64,000 bases of DNA from Rhizobium sp. TH2 (GCF_024707525.1 NZ_CP062231.1:3410001-3474000), one strand, 5' to 3'; positions 26,372 to 35,500 are shown, counted from the stretch's first letter. Numbers and translations are program-made. The notes: generated by a model from the letters alone, not told the origin.

Positions 26372-27382
26372 ATGTCCATTACCCGTCGCAGCCTGATCGC
26401 GTTTGCATCCGCGAGCGCTGCTTTCCTGTCGGTCGCAGGCTTCCAGGCCAATGCCGCCGACCTGACCGTCAATATCGCCTATCAGCCGATCGTCGAACCA
26501 TCACGCGTCCCGCAGGCCGATGGCGCCTACGAGAAGGCATTTGATGCCAAGGTCAACTGGCAGAAGTTCGACAGCGGCGCCGATGTCATCGCCGCACTGG
26601 CGTCCGGCTCGATCGATATCGGCTATGTCGGCTCGTCGCCGCTTGCCGCAGGTGCCAGCCGCGAACTGCAATTCGAGACCGTCTACGTCGTCGGCCTGAT
26701 CAGCGAGGCCGAAGCGCTCGCCGTAAAGGGCATCACCAAGCCCGAGGAACTGGTCGGCAAGAAGATCGCCACGCCTTTCGTTTCCACGGCGCATTACAGC
26801 CTGCTGACAGCACTCAAGCATTGGAACATCGATCCGAAGTCGGTCGAGATCCTGAACCTCCGGCCACCGGAAATTGCAGCCGCCTGGGAACGCGGTGACC
26901 TCGATGGCGCCTATGTCTGGGATCCGGTCCTGAGCCAGATCAAGAAATCCGCTACCGTTCTCGCCGACTCCAAAAATGTCGCCGATTGGGGTGGCCCGAC
27001 ATTCGACGCCTGGATCGTCTCGAAGAAGTTCGCCAGCGAGCACCCCGACCTCGTCGCCCAGTTCGTGAAGGTCACGGGTGCGGCCTATGCGAGCTATCGC
27101 GCCAAGCCCGAGGCCTGGGATGCCGCATCGCCCGAAGCCGCGAAAATCGCCAAGTTGACCGGCGCCAAGGTGGAAGAAGTCCCGGCGCTTCTCAAGGGCT
27201 ATTACTTCCCGACGCTCGAGGAGCAGGCATCCGCCGATTTCCTCGGCGGCAAGACGATTGACGCCGTCACCAAGACATCCGCCTTCCTACTCGAACAGGG
27301 AAAGATCCCGGCCGTCTTGAGCGATTACTCGCCCTACGTATCCGCCAAGTGGGCCGAGCAAGCTCTCAAGGTCAGCCAGTAA
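26372..27382 (+). CDS. tauA: TauA-like sulfonate ABC transporter substrate-binding protein
   Basis: 336-residue periplasmic binding protein with a signal peptide (MSITRRSLIAFASASAAFLS, cleavage near ANAAD at residue ~28; the twin Arg-Arg may be coincidental). Family features: NIAYQPIVEPSRVPQADG, the glycine-rich DIGYVGSSPLAAG and WERGDLDGAYVWDPV. Closest in type to taurine and aliphatic sulfonate binders. First gene of a three-gene importer. No taurine dioxygenase or desulfonase gene is adjacent. It is separated from the ATPase gene by a hairpin. Confidence 0.8.
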   Translation: MSITRRSLIAFASASAAFLSVAGFQANAADLTVNIAYQPIVEPSRVPQADGAYEKAFDAKVNWQKFDSGADVIAALASGSIDIGYVGSSPLAAGASRELQFETVYVVGLISEAEALAVKGITKPEELVGKKIATPFVSTAHYSLLTALKHWNIDPKSVEILNLRPPEIAAAWERGDLDGAYVWDPVLSQIKKSATVLADSKNVADWGGPTFDAWIVSKKFASEHPDLVAQFVKVTGAAYASYRAKPEAWDAASPEAAKIAKLTGAKVEEVPALLKGYYFPTLEEQASADFLGGKTIDAVTKTSAFLLEQGKIPAVLSDYSPYVSAKWAEQALKVSQ

Positions 27383-27451
27383 CCCTGCCAGCCCTGCGAC
27401 TTCGAACCGCCAGCAAACTCCTGTCCCCTGGCGGTTCTCGCAGGAACTTCA

Positions 27452-27481
27452 TCCGGCGCAGGTTTGGACACCTGCGCCGGA
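27452..27481 (+). terminator. intercistronic hairpin between the binding protein and ATPase genes
   Basis: Perfect 12-bp stem (TCCGGCGCAGGT / ACCTGCGCCGGA) around a 6-base loop, followed by CTTTTCC. The next start codon is 24 bp further. Probably a partial terminator or mRNA stabiliser, as in the PotD-like and YtfQ operons here. Confidence 0.7.
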
Positions 27482-27505
27482 CTTTTCCAATCAAAGGAAG
27501 CGGCA

Positions 27506-28303
27506 ATGAGCCACCTGACAATCAAGGATGTTTCGCTCGCCTATCCCCCGGGCCGGGGCGCGGGCCTCCCGGCGGACATCCTCCAGAACATCAGCCTGTC
27601 CTTCGATGACAACCAGTTCATCGTGGTGATCGGACGCTCTGGCTCGGGTAAAACCAGCCTGCTCAACCTGGTGGCAGGCTTCCTGGATCCATCGCGCGGC
27701 AGCATCTCTGTCGATGGGAAACCGATCGCAGGACCCGGCAGCGATCGCGCCGTCGTCTTCCAGGACGATGCGCTCTATCCCTGGCTCAACGCGCGCAAAA
27801 ATATCGGCTTTCCGCTGAAGCTCCGCAATGTCTCGAAAGCCGTGCGGGACGCCCGCGCCGAGGAACTGCTCGATCTTGTCGGCCTCTCCGGATCGGGCGC
27901 GAAGAAGATCTGGGAGCTCTCGGGCGGCATGCGCCAGCGTGTCGGCATAGCCCGGGCGCTGGCATCGGACCCAAAATTCCTGCTGATGGACGAACCTCTC
28001 GGTGCGCTCGACGCGCTGACCCGAAGCCGGATGCAGGGGCTGCTCCTGAAGGTCTGGCAGGCGAGCCATACCGGCGTGCTGCTGATCACACACAGCATCG
28101 ACGAGGCGCTGTTCCTGGCGACCCGGATCATCGTGCTCGCCCCAACGCCGGGCCGCATCGTGGCGGATATCTCGGCCGATTTCGGCCGGCGCCATCTCTG
28201 GGGCGAGGACGCCAAGGAAATCCGCGCCGGAGACGCGTTCAAGGCTGCCCACGAAAAGCTGCTGGGCCTCATCCACGAGGAAGACGAGGAATTGGCAGCA
28301 TGA
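27506..28303 (+). CDS. tauB: TauB-like ABC transporter ATPase
   Basis: 265-residue ATPase. Walker A GRSGSGKTSL, Q-loop VVFQDDALYPW (the D replaces the usual H/E position seen in many), signature LSGGMRQR, Walker B FLLMDEPLGALD, and switch His THSIDEA are present. Start ATG 27506 has AAAGGA seven bases upstream; the TTG at 27464 lies inside the hairpin loop and is rejected. Overlaps tauC by 4 bp. Confidence 0.87.
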   Translation: MSHLTIKDVSLAYPPGRGAGLPADILQNISLSFDDNQFIVVIGRSGSGKTSLLNLVAGFLDPSRGSISVDGKPIAGPGSDRAVVFQDDALYPWLNARKNIGFPLKLRNVSKAVRDARAEELLDLVGLSGSGAKKIWELSGGMRQRVGIARALASDPKFLLMDEPLGALDALTRSRMQGLLLKVWQASHTGVLLITHSIDEALFLATRIIVLAPTPGRIVADISADFGRRHLWGEDAKEIRAGDAFKAAHEKLLGLIHEEDEELAA

Positions 28304-29136
28304 CACTGGTGACCGAACTGAAACAGGACGCACGCGCCACGAAGGAGACCGAGCGCCCCGCTCGCCGGCCTCTAGATCCGACGCTTATCGTCTCAGCCAT
28401 TACGATCCTGGCAATGCTGGTGCTCTGGACCTTCGCATCGAATGCCGGACTTGTCTCTAAGGTATTCCTGCCCTCGCCTCTCACAGTCCTCAAATCGGCC
28501 GACAACCTTATCACGACAGGCTTTGTCGACAGCACCCTGGCGCAGCACACGATGGCGAGTCTCGGCCGCATTTTCGGTGCGCTGGCAGCAGCGGTCGTAA
28601 TTGGCGTTCCGGCCGGGCTGGCGATCGCCACCAGCCGCATCGGCAAAGGCATCCTCGACCCGATCGTCGAGTTCCTGCGGCCACTGCCGCCGCTGGCGTA
28701 TCTGCCGCTGATCATCATCTGGCTCGGCATCGGCGAGGCCTCGAAGATCACCGTGATCGCACTCGCCATGCTGCCACCGATCATCATCTCGACTGCGGCG
28801 GGCGTCAAATCGGCATCGAAGGATCACATCAATGCGGCGCGCTCCTTCGGTGCCACACGGCTCCAACTGCTGCGCCACGTCATCCTGCCCGGCGCCGTGC
28901 CGTCGATCCTGACGGGCATCAGGATCGCGCTCGGCGCGGGTTGGTCGACGCTTGTCGCCGCCGAGCTTATCGCCGCTTCACGCGGGCTGGGCTTCATGAT
29001 CCAGTCGGCGGCACAGTTCCTGGTGACCGATATCGTGATCGCGGGCATCTTCGTGATCGCGATCATCGCCTTCCTGTTCGAGCTTGTCGCACGGCTGGTG
29101 GAGCGGTTGCTCGTGCCTTGGGCAGCCCACCGCTAA
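28300..29136 (+). CDS. tauC: TauC-like ABC transporter permease
   Basis: 278-residue inner-membrane permease with about six transmembrane helices and a BPD_transp_1 loop (HINAARSFGATRLQLLRHVI). ATGA overlap with tauB. Completes a sulfonate-type importer; nothing in the sequence shows the ligand. A repeat-type hairpin follows immediately. Confidence 0.87.
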   Translation: MTLVTELKQDARATKETERPARRPLDPTLIVSAITILAMLVLWTFASNAGLVSKVFLPSPLTVLKSADNLITTGFVDSTLAQHTMASLGRIFGALAAAVVIGVPAGLAIATSRIGKGILDPIVEFLRPLPPLAYLPLIIIWLGIGEASKITVIALAMLPPIIISTAAGVKSASKDHINAARSFGATRLQLLRHVILPGAVPSILTGIRIALGAGWSTLVAAELIAASRGLGFMIQSAAQFLVTDIVIAGIFVIAIIAFLFELVARLVERLLVPWAAHR

Positions 29137-29180
29137 GCAATTCCAGGAAAAGTGTGGAGCGGTTTTCCGTCCGGAATTGC
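29137..29180. repeat. short palindromic repeat/bidirectional terminator-like hairpin
   Basis: GCAATTCC-GGAAAA and TTTTCC-GGAATTGC form an imperfect 44-bp palindrome directly after the tauC stop and between convergent genes. The sequence looks like a small dispersed intergenic repeat of the kind found in Rhizobiaceae; T-runs on both strands would allow it to end transcription from either side. Confidence 0.55.
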
Positions 29181-29189
29181 GCAAATGCT

Positions 29190-30038
29190 TTAGCTGTGAG
29201 CCCAATCCCAGTAGAGGCTCCGTGCCTTTCGGGCGATCGGGCCGAATTGGAAATTCCGCTCGTCGAAGGCGATGACGGGCATCACCTTGTTCATGTTGCC
29301 GGTTGAAAAGATCTCATCGGCCTCGCGGAAATCCTGCACCGACAGCGTCGTTTCGTGGACGCTCACGCCGGCATGGCGCAGCAGGCCCATGACCCGCTGG
29401 CGGGTAATGCCGTTGAGGAACGTGCCGTTCGGCACCGGCGTGAACACCTCGCCGCCGCGCGCCATGAAGACATTCGCGGTCGCGAGTTCCGCGACATTGC
29501 CCAGCATGTCGGTGACCAGAGCATTCTGAAAACCCTTGGACTTGGCCTCGCGCAACATGCGGGCATTGTTGGGGTAGAGGCAGGCGGCCTTGGCATTAAC
29601 AGGCATGACCTCCATCGTCGGCCGCCGGAAGCTGGTCGTGGTGATGGTCGAGCCCTTGGGCTCCGACATCGGGATGGCTTCGAGGCAAAGCGCGAACTCC
29701 GTCGATTCCGGCAATGGCAGGATCAGGCTGCCCTCGCCTTCCTCCGCCCAATACATCGGGCGAATGTAAACAGCGGTACCCGGCGAGAATTTCTTCAGCC
29801 CCTCGAGCGCAAGCGTCTCGATCTCGCCGCCCGAAAGCATCGGCGCGAGACCCAACGCACGCGCGGAATCATTGGCACGCTCGGAATGCCGGTCGAGATC
29901 AGGCGTCACGCCTTCGAACAGCCGCGCGCCGTCGAAGATCACCGATCCGAGCCAGGTGCCGTGCGAGGCGGCACCCAGGATCTTCACATTGCCTTCGTGC
30001 CACTCGCCCTTGAAAAAGGTCCACATCTCTCTCGCCAC
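29190..30038 (-). CDS. class IV aminotransferase, branched-chain (IlvE-like)
   Basis: 282-residue PLP fold-type IV transaminase, probably acting on branched-chain or related amino acids. Conserved points: GSVIFDGARLFEG, VYIRPMYWAEEGEG, the likely PLP-lysine region MPVNAKAACLYPNN, and DMLGNVAELATANVFMARGG. Start GTG 30038 has GGAGG five bases upstream, which supports it strongly and shows that the overlapping tail of the upstream ADH frame is not native. The last gene of the hutF-hutC-SDR-hisD-ADH run. The link to that cluster's substrate is unknown. Confidence 0.82.
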   Translation of the reverse strand: MAREMWTFFKGEWHEGNVKILGAASHGTWLGSVIFDGARLFEGVTPDLDRHSERANDSARALGLAPMLSGGEIETLALEGLKKFSPGTAVYIRPMYWAEEGEGSLILPLPESTEFALCLEAIPMSEPKGSTITTTSFRRPTMEVMPVNAKAACLYPNNARMLREAKSKGFQNALVTDMLGNVAELATANVFMARGGEVFTPVPNGTFLNGITRQRVMGLLRHAGVSVHETTLSVQDFREADEIFSTGNMNKVMPVIAFDERNFQFGPIARKARSLYWDWAHS

Positions 30039-31072
30039 GGCATCCTCCCATCATTTCGAGCTAAGACAATTGGCCGTTTCGCCCGATGGGTCAAGCCATC
30101 CGGATGATGGTTTTCAATCCCTTTTGCATCGCCGGCGAGCAGCCGCTGATAGGCATGCGGAATACCGTCGATGGTGATCTCCCGGTCGATGAAGCGGGCA
30201 AGCTGCGGCGCGAATCCCGGCAGCATCGCCACCGCCTCCGGCAGTTCGTCGCAATAGGCGTGACAGCCGATCAACGAGAGTTCGCGCTCGACGAGGATAT
30301 TCGGATCAAGCGCGATCTCGCCATGCGAAATGCCCGCGATGACGAGCGAGCCGCCGCCATCGAGACGATCGATCAATTGTTTGATGACATGGATATTACC
30401 GGTCGCATCGAGCGCATAGCGCACATCGGCGTCCTCAATGTTGACGACCTGCACGCCCGTCACCTCAGCAACGAGTAATGCCCGAGCAGCATTGCGATCC
30501 GCGACGAGCACGTCGATGCCCATCTTCGACAGGACCAGCGCCGCAAGCCCGCCGATCGGCCCGCAGCCGGCAACAAGCACCGCCTCCCCACTGGGAACCG
30601 CCAGCCGCTTGACGGCATGCAGCGCCACCGCAAGCGGCTCCGCCATCGCGGCAATTGCCGGATCGAGCGAAGGCTCGTGCTTCACCAGCAGCCTTTCCGG
30701 CAGACACGCAAATTCGGCAAAGCCGCCATCGCAAACCTCGCCAACGAAGCCGAGCGAATTGCAGACGTTGGCCCGCCCCGCCATGCAGGCAGAACATTCG
30801 CCGCACCAGAACCGCGAGTCGGCCACGACGGTATCGCCTGGCGCAAATGCGCCGACGCCCTCACCGCATTCCAACACGACGCCCGCAAACTCATGTCCGG
30901 GGACCGACGGGCTGCGCGATATCCATTGGCCGGTACGGAAATTGTGGATGTCGGAGCCACAGATACCGGCGGCGGTCACCCGCAACCTGACCCAGCCGGA
31001 CAGTGGCGTGCTTGGCGTCTCGACCTCCTCGACGCGGATATCGCCCGCCGCATAGAGCCGCGCCGCCCTCAT
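29984..31072 (-). CDS. zinc-dependent alcohol dehydrogenase (MDR), 3' end frameshifted
   Basis: Medium-chain dehydrogenase. Catalytic-zinc Cys in GICGSDIHNF, VPGHEFAGVV, the structural zinc cluster WCGECSACMAGRANVC and Rossmann motif VAGCGPIGGLAAL are intact. The given frame runs 362 residues and overlaps the BCAT gene by 55 bp. After LLAGDAKG (near 30119-30125) the alternate frame gives LKTIIRMA and a stop at 30091, the usual end for such enzymes; the DNA has one extra base (GGG or AAAA run). So the native protein was about 326 residues, ending 52 bp before the BCAT start. Activity may survive, since only the last ~8 residues change. Confidence 0.8.
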   Translation of the reverse strand: MRAARLYAAGDIRVEEVETPSTPLSGWVRLRVTAAGICGSDIHNFRTGQWISRSPSVPGHEFAGVVLECGEGVGAFAPGDTVVADSRFWCGECSACMAGRANVCNSLGFVGEVCDGGFAEFACLPERLLVKHEPSLDPAIAAMAEPLAVALHAVKRLAVPSGEAVLVAGCGPIGGLAALVLSKMGIDVLVADRNAARALLVAEVTGVQVVNIEDADVRYALDATGNIHVIKQLIDRLDGGGSLVIAGISHGEIALDPNILVERELSLIGCHAYCDELPEAVAMLPGFAPQLARFIDREITIDGIPHAYQRLLAGDAKGIENHHPDGLTHRAKRPIVLARNDGRMPWRERCGPFSRASGTKAM

Positions 31073-32394
31073 TTGCCGCCCAGATATTGGTCGCGCACGC
31101 TGGAGACCGCCTGCTCATGCGACGAGAAGCCTTCATAGCGCGCCAGCGTACTGGCGTGTTTGGCGAATTCCGGATAGGCCGAGGCCGTGACATAGCCGAT
31201 CGACGAGCGCTTGACAAAGTCATGCACCGAGAGCGGCCCCCAGCTGCGGGCGTTGCGGCTGGTCGGCAGCACGCAATTGGGGCCGAGGCCAAAATTGCCG
31301 ATCGACACCGGGGTATGCGGGCCCATCAGCACCTCGGCAGCTTCGGTGATCCGGCCGAGATAGGCGAACGGATCGGTAGAGAGTATCTCCAGATGCTCCG
31401 GCGCATAGTCGTTGATGAAGTCGATGCTCTCATCGGCACTGGAAGTCAGGATGATGCCGCCATATTTGCCGGTCAGCACCGCCTTGGAGAATTCCACCCG
31501 CTGCTCGGTCATCCGGCCCCAATGTTCGGGCAGTGCCGCAAGCGCCTCCTCCACCACCCGGCGGCTGTGCGTCACCAGATAAGCCGACGAATCCGGCCCA
31601 TGTTCGGCCTCGATCAGCAGATCAAGCGCCGCCAGGCCACCATGAACGGTATCGTCGGCAAAGATCAGCGCCTCGGACGGTCCCGCTGGCAGGCCGGGAT
31701 CGATGATGCCCGACAGCAATCGCTTGGCGGCCACGACCCACGGGCTGCCTGGGCCGACAATCTTGATCGCAGGCTTCACCGTCTCCGTGCCATAGGCGAC
31801 AGCAGCCACGGCCTGCGCTCCACCACACTTGTACACCGTCGAAACGCCGGCAAGCCGGGCAGCAACAAGCGTCGCCGCATCCACCGAGCCGTCCGGCGTC
31901 GGCGGCGTCACAATGGCGATATCAGGCACGCCGGCCACCACGGCGGGCACGGCCGTCATCATCGTGACCGAGGGGAAGGCACCCTTGCCGCGCGGGATGT
32001 AGAGCGCCACCGACCTGATCGGCGTATAGCGGTCGCCGGCAAAGGCGCCCGGTCGCATCTCCTTCAGCCACATCGCCTCCGGCTTCTGCTCCTCGTGAAA
32101 ATGCCGGATGTTGGTGATGCCGAATTCGATCGCCTCGATCACATCCTTCTCGACCACCCCAAACGCCGCATCGAACTCGGCTTCGGTGACCTTCAGCGCG
32201 CCCGGCTTCACATCCGACTTGTCGAACTCGCGCGCAAAACGGATCAGCGCCGCATCGCCCTCGGTCTTCACCGCATCGATGATCGGCTGCGCCTTTTCCA
32301 GGAAGAACGACAGGTCGGCCTCGGATCGGCGTATCAAGGCTGCCTTTCCCGACGCATCGAGCGTTGAATAATCGTGGAACGACACATCGGACAT
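31069..32394 (-). CDS. HisD paralogue (histidinol/sulfopropanediol dehydrogenase-like)
   Basis: 441-residue NAD-dependent dehydrogenase of the HisD family. It shares the family's GPGSPWVVAAKRL, LPAGPSEALIFADD and NDYAPEHLEI (catalytic Glu-His pair). Compared with the biosynthetic enzyme (E. coli numbering, from memory), zinc ligand Q259 is Glu (LLIEAEHGPDS), D360 is Asn (SIGNFGLGPN) and His367 is Cys (NCVLPT), while H262 and H419 remain. That argues against normal histidine biosynthesis. Its neighbours are hutC, an SDR and a Zn-ADH; a HisD homologue plus such dehydrogenases is also the HpsN/O/P layout of sulfopropanediol catabolism, so either a histidinol or a sulfonate diol role is possible. 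It overlaps the ADH gene by 4 bp. Confidence 0.8.
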   Translation of the reverse strand: MSDVSFHDYSTLDASGKAALIRRSEADLSFFLEKAQPIIDAVKTEGDAALIRFAREFDKSDVKPGALKVTEAEFDAAFGVVEKDVIEAIEFGITNIRHFHEEQKPEAMWLKEMRPGAFAGDRYTPIRSVALYIPRGKGAFPSVTMMTAVPAVVAGVPDIAIVTPPTPDGSVDAATLVAARLAGVSTVYKCGGAQAVAAVAYGTETVKPAIKIVGPGSPWVVAAKRLLSGIIDPGLPAGPSEALIFADDTVHGGLAALDLLIEAEHGPDSSAYLVTHSRRVVEEALAALPEHWGRMTEQRVEFSKAVLTGKYGGIILTSSADESIDFINDYAPEHLEILSTDPFAYLGRITEAAEVLMGPHTPVSIGNFGLGPNCVLPTSRNARSWGPLSVHDFVKRSSIGYVTASAYPEFAKHASTLARYEGFSSHEQAVSSVRDQYLGGK

Positions 32395-32410
32395 AAAACT
32401 ACCTTTTCAT

Positions 32411-33176
32411 TCAGATGGAAGCGAGGAAGCCGCCATCGACGGGGATCGAAACGCCGGTGACATAGCGCGATGCATCGCTGGCGAGGAACACGGCCACTCC
32501 ACCAAGATCATCCATCGTACCAAAACGTTTCTGCGGAATCTTGGCGAGCATCCTGCTGCCAGTCCTCGTTCTCATAGAACACATCAGTCATAGCGGTCCG
32601 GAAATAGCCGGGCGCGATTGCGTTGACGCGGATGCCCTCGCCCGCCCACTCGGCCGCCAGTGCCCGCGTCATGCCCAGCACGCCGGATTTGGAGGAGCCA
32701 TAAGGCACCGCCGTCGGGATGCCGACATAGGAGGTCAGCGAGCAGAGATTGATGATCGAACCGCCGCTGCCGCCCGCGATCATCGCCTTCGCCGCCGCCT
32801 GTGCAACGAAGAAGGCGCCCTTGAGATTGGTGTCGACGATCCGGTCCCACAGCGCCTCATCGACCTTGATCGAAGGGCGGATCTCCTCATAGCCGGCATT
32901 GTTGACGAGAATGTCGATGCCGTTCATCTGCGCGGCAGTCTGGGAAATGATACCGTTGATCGCCTTGGTCTTTGTCACATCGAGCGCAACCGGCAAGGCA
33001 TTGCGGCCCAGCGCCTCGATCCCTCGGGCCGTCTCCGCGAGATCATCGGTCTTTCGCGCCGCGATCGCCACGTCGGCGCCGGCTTCGGCAAGAGCCACGG
33101 CGATGGCCTGGCCGATGCCACGGCTCGCGCCGGTCACCAGCGCCACTTTTCCCGTCAGGTCGAATTTGGAAGTCAT
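32411..33176 (-). pseudogene. SDR family oxidoreductase, frameshifted near the C-terminus
   Basis: Short-chain dehydrogenase with cofactor motif VTGASRGIGQAIAVALAEAG (residues ~13-32), NNAG-type loop (ILVNNAGYEE), catalytic Ser-Tyr-Lys region (INLCSLTSYVGIPTAVPYGS then SK) and IRVNAIAPGYFRTAMTD. The reading frame ends early at 32508, but the other frame from about 32555 gives MLAKIPQKRFGTMDDLGGVA through VTGVSIPVDGGFLASI to a stop at 32411, the normal SDR end. One extra base sits around 32552-32558. Length 766 nt equals a whole gene plus one base. The active site precedes the shift, but the last ~45 residues, part of the fold, are lost. Confidence 0.82.
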
Positions 33177-33278
33177 CGCCGCCGCCCGCTCATCTCAAGA
33201 AGGCACAATCAAACAGTCAACGCCCTGACTGTCCAGTTCGAATTGCCACGCAGCAGTTCGGCAATTCCGATGTTTTGA

Positions 33279-34022
33279 TTAGCTCTGCGAAGGCGCGAAA
33301 TTCGCCACGAGTTCGTAAGCCTGGCCGGGATAGGTGAGCTTGACCAGCGTCACATAGGCACCGTTCATGCGGGTGCGGCGCTCGATCTGCAGGCAGGCGG
33401 TGCCTTCGGCGACATGAAGCACCTCGGCGATCTTCGCATCGGCGCCAATCGCGAGAATCCTGTGCTCGGCCGCACTCCACGGCACCTTGTCGAGCAGCCA
33501 CGGCCCTGGCGCATTTCTGTCGAAACTCTCCTTGGCGGCCTCCGGCACGGCCGAAAGATTGATCAGGCGCTCCTCGAAGGTGAAGGGCGTCTTCCCCGAG
33601 AAGTGCCGGCATCGCAGCGCCAGCACCAGCGAGCCGGCCCTGAGATCGAGCCTTTCACGCTCCTCGCCTGTGGCGCGGCGCTGGTCGCGGCGAAGCAGTT
33701 CGTAGTCATAGCCGAGGCCGAGAGACTGGACCTCCGCCTTGATATCGCGGATTTCGAGCACGGCAGATTGCGCATGCGGCTGGGTGACGAAGCTGCCGGA
33801 CTTCTTGCGCCGCTCGATCAGCCCGCTCTTGGCGAGCTGCGATAGCGCTTTGTTCACCGTCATCCGCGAGCAATCGTAAATCGTCGCCAATTCCATTTCG
33901 AAAGGGATGCGATAGCCGGGCGGCCATTCGCCCGACAGGATCCGCCCCTCGATATCGCTGAGGATCCGCTGGTGCAGCGAAGGCGTGGAATCATTGCGGG
34001 CAAGTGCTGATACGGGCGTCAT
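33279..34022 (-). CDS. hutC: GntR-family regulator, HutC-like
   Basis: 247-residue repressor: N-terminal winged HTH (~17-85; YDCSRMTVNKALSQLAKSGL is the recognition segment) and a C-terminal UTRA ligand-binding domain (~110-245). HutC repressors respond to urocanate and bind palindromes with TGTATA-like half-sites; such a site lies between hutF and hutI. It follows hutF by 56 bp on the same strand. Confidence 0.87.
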   Translation of the reverse strand: MTPVSALARNDSTPSLHQRILSDIEGRILSGEWPPGYRIPFEMELATIYDCSRMTVNKALSQLAKSGLIERRKKSGSFVTQPHAQSAVLEIRDIKAEVQSLGLGYDYELLRRDQRRATGEERERLDLRAGSLVLALRCRHFSGKTPFTFEERLINLSAVPEAAKESFDRNAPGPWLLDKVPWSAAEHRILAIGADAKIAEVLHVAEGTACLQIERRTRMNGAYVTLVKLTYPGQAYELVANFAPSQS

Positions 34023-34078
34023 GTCCCGATGTTCAGTGTCTCAGGACATAAGTCAAGAGACACCGGTTTTCTCCTACT

Positions 34079-35425
34079 TCAATGTTGCGAAAGCAGTGCC
34101 TTCATCACGCCGCCGAAGCGGTGGCCGATGCCGTCACGTGCATGGTGCCTGCCCTCGCTCACCAGCTTGCGGCCATGCACCCAGACGCCATCGACAGACA
34201 TGCCTTCGCCGAATATCCAGCTGTCCAGCACCTGGTCGGCCTTATAACCGGCATCGAAGAGTGGCTTGAGGCTGACGAAATCCGCCGGCTTGCCGGTGGC
34301 GATGCCGGATTCATACGCGAGCGCCTTTGCGCCGCCCGTCGCGGTTTCGTCGAACAGGGTGCGTCCGGTCGAACGGCCATGGGTGGCGATCACGTTGCGG
34401 GCACGACGCAGAGGACGCTGCGAATATTCGAGCTGCCGCAATTCGTCGCCGACGCCGATCAGCACGTTGGAATCCGAACCCACGGATATTGTCCCGCCAT
34501 GTTCGAGGAATAGCGGCGCCTGGAAGAAACCATCGCCGAGATTGGCTTCCGTGATCGGGCAAAGACCTGCGACCACTCCGCGCTTGGCCATCCCGATCGT
34601 TTCCGCATCCGTCATGTGGGTGGCGTGGATGAAACACCAGCGCGCATCGGCATCCGAATTGGCGAGCAGGTATTCCACCGGCCGCTGGCCGGAGAAGGCA
34701 ATCGAATCCTCTACTTCCTTCACCTGTTCGGCGATATGGATGTGGATCGGCCCGTCGAAATCCAGTTTCTGGAGTCCCCGGATCTCTTCGATCGTCGCGG
34801 CCCGCAGACTGTGCGGCGCGATACCGACCTTGGACTGATTCAAAGTCTGAACAGCTTTCCGAGCACCCTCAAGCAGGCGGCCGAAGCTGTCGATATCATT
34901 GATGAATCGGCGCTGCCCCTCACCGGGCGCCTGGCCGCCGAACTGCGAATGCGCATAGAAAACCGGCAGCAGCGTCAGGCCAATGCCCGTGCTCTGGGCC
35001 GCCGCCGCGATGCGAGCCGAATGCTCTGCAATATCAGCATAGTGCCCGCCGTCCTTGTCATGGTGCAGATAGTGGAACTCGCCGACACGGGTGAAACCGG
35101 CCTCCAGCATTTCGACATAAAGCTGGCTGGCGACCGCCTCGATCTGGTCGGGGCTGAAGCTCAGCGCGAAGCGGTACATGAGATCACGCCAGCTCCAGAA
35201 ATTATCACTCCCCGGCCCCGGCATTTCGGTGAGCCCGGCCATGGCGCGCTGGAAGGCGTGGCTATGGACATTGGCCATCCCCGGGACGATGATGGCGTGA
35301 CGCTCATCGTTCGCTTCTGGTGTCGAATTCGGCTTGACGCTGACAATGCGGCCGGCATCCACGACGATCCGCACATTCTCCGCCCAACCATCTGGTGTCA
35401 GCACCTGCTCGCCAAAAATCGCCAT
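34079..35425 (-). CDS. hutF: formimidoylglutamate deiminase
   Basis: 448-residue amidohydrolase that converts N-formimidoyl-L-glutamate to N-formylglutamate and ammonia, the step that marks the five-step hut pathway. Metal and active-site motifs: [40 protein letters not shown] and [11 protein letters not shown] chose ATG 35425 because GGGGAG lies just upstream; ATG 35428 and 35449 are in frame. Divergent from hutI across a 75-bp gap carrying the HutC-type operator. A HutG deformylase is expected downstream in the pathway but is not in this operon. Confidence 0.92.
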   Translation of the reverse strand: MAIFGEQVLTPDGWAENVRIVVDAGRIVSVKPNSTPEANDERHAIIVPGMANVHSHAFQRAMAGLTEMPGPGSDNFWSWRDLMYRFALSFSPDQIEAVASQLYVEMLEAGFTRVGEFHYLHHDKDGGHYADIAEHSARIAAAAQSTGIGLTLLPVFYAHSQFGGQAPGEGQRRFINDIDSFGRLLEGARKAVQTLNQSKVGIAPHSLRAATIEEIRGLQKLDFDGPIHIHIAEQVKEVEDSIAFSGQRPVEYLLANSDADARWCFIHATHMTDAETIGMAKRGVVAGLCPITEANLGDGFFQAPLFLEHGGTISVGSDSNVLIGVGDELRQLEYSQRPLRRARNVIATHGRSTGRTLFDETATGGAKALAYESGIATGKPADFVSLKPLFDAGYKADQVLDSWIFGEGMSVDGVWVHGRKLVSEGRHHARDGIGHRFGGVMKALLSQH

Positions 35426-35443
35426 CATGCTCCCCGAAATTGC

Positions 35444-35472
35444 TTGCATCTGATTTATTATGTCTATACATA
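35444..35472 (+). promoter_or_regulatory. hutI promoter overlapped by a HutC-type operator
   Basis: TTGCAT (35444-35449), 17-base spacer, TACATA (35467-35472) as a sigma70-like promoter for hutI. The near-perfect palindrome TATGTCTATACATA at 35459-35472 covers the -10 box and has the TGTCTA/TATACA half-site character of HutC/GntR operators. One operator between divergent hutF and hutI could silence both. Confidence 0.6.
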
Positions 35473-35500
35473 TTCCTCAGGAATGGGAAGGAAAATTTCG

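Noticed and set aside
31003..32367. 454-aa plus-strand frame over hisD
   Set aside because: Antisense shadow of the HisD-like gene.
34616..35500. Upstream extension of hutI
   Set aside because: Lies antisense to hutF; ribosome site supports 35501.
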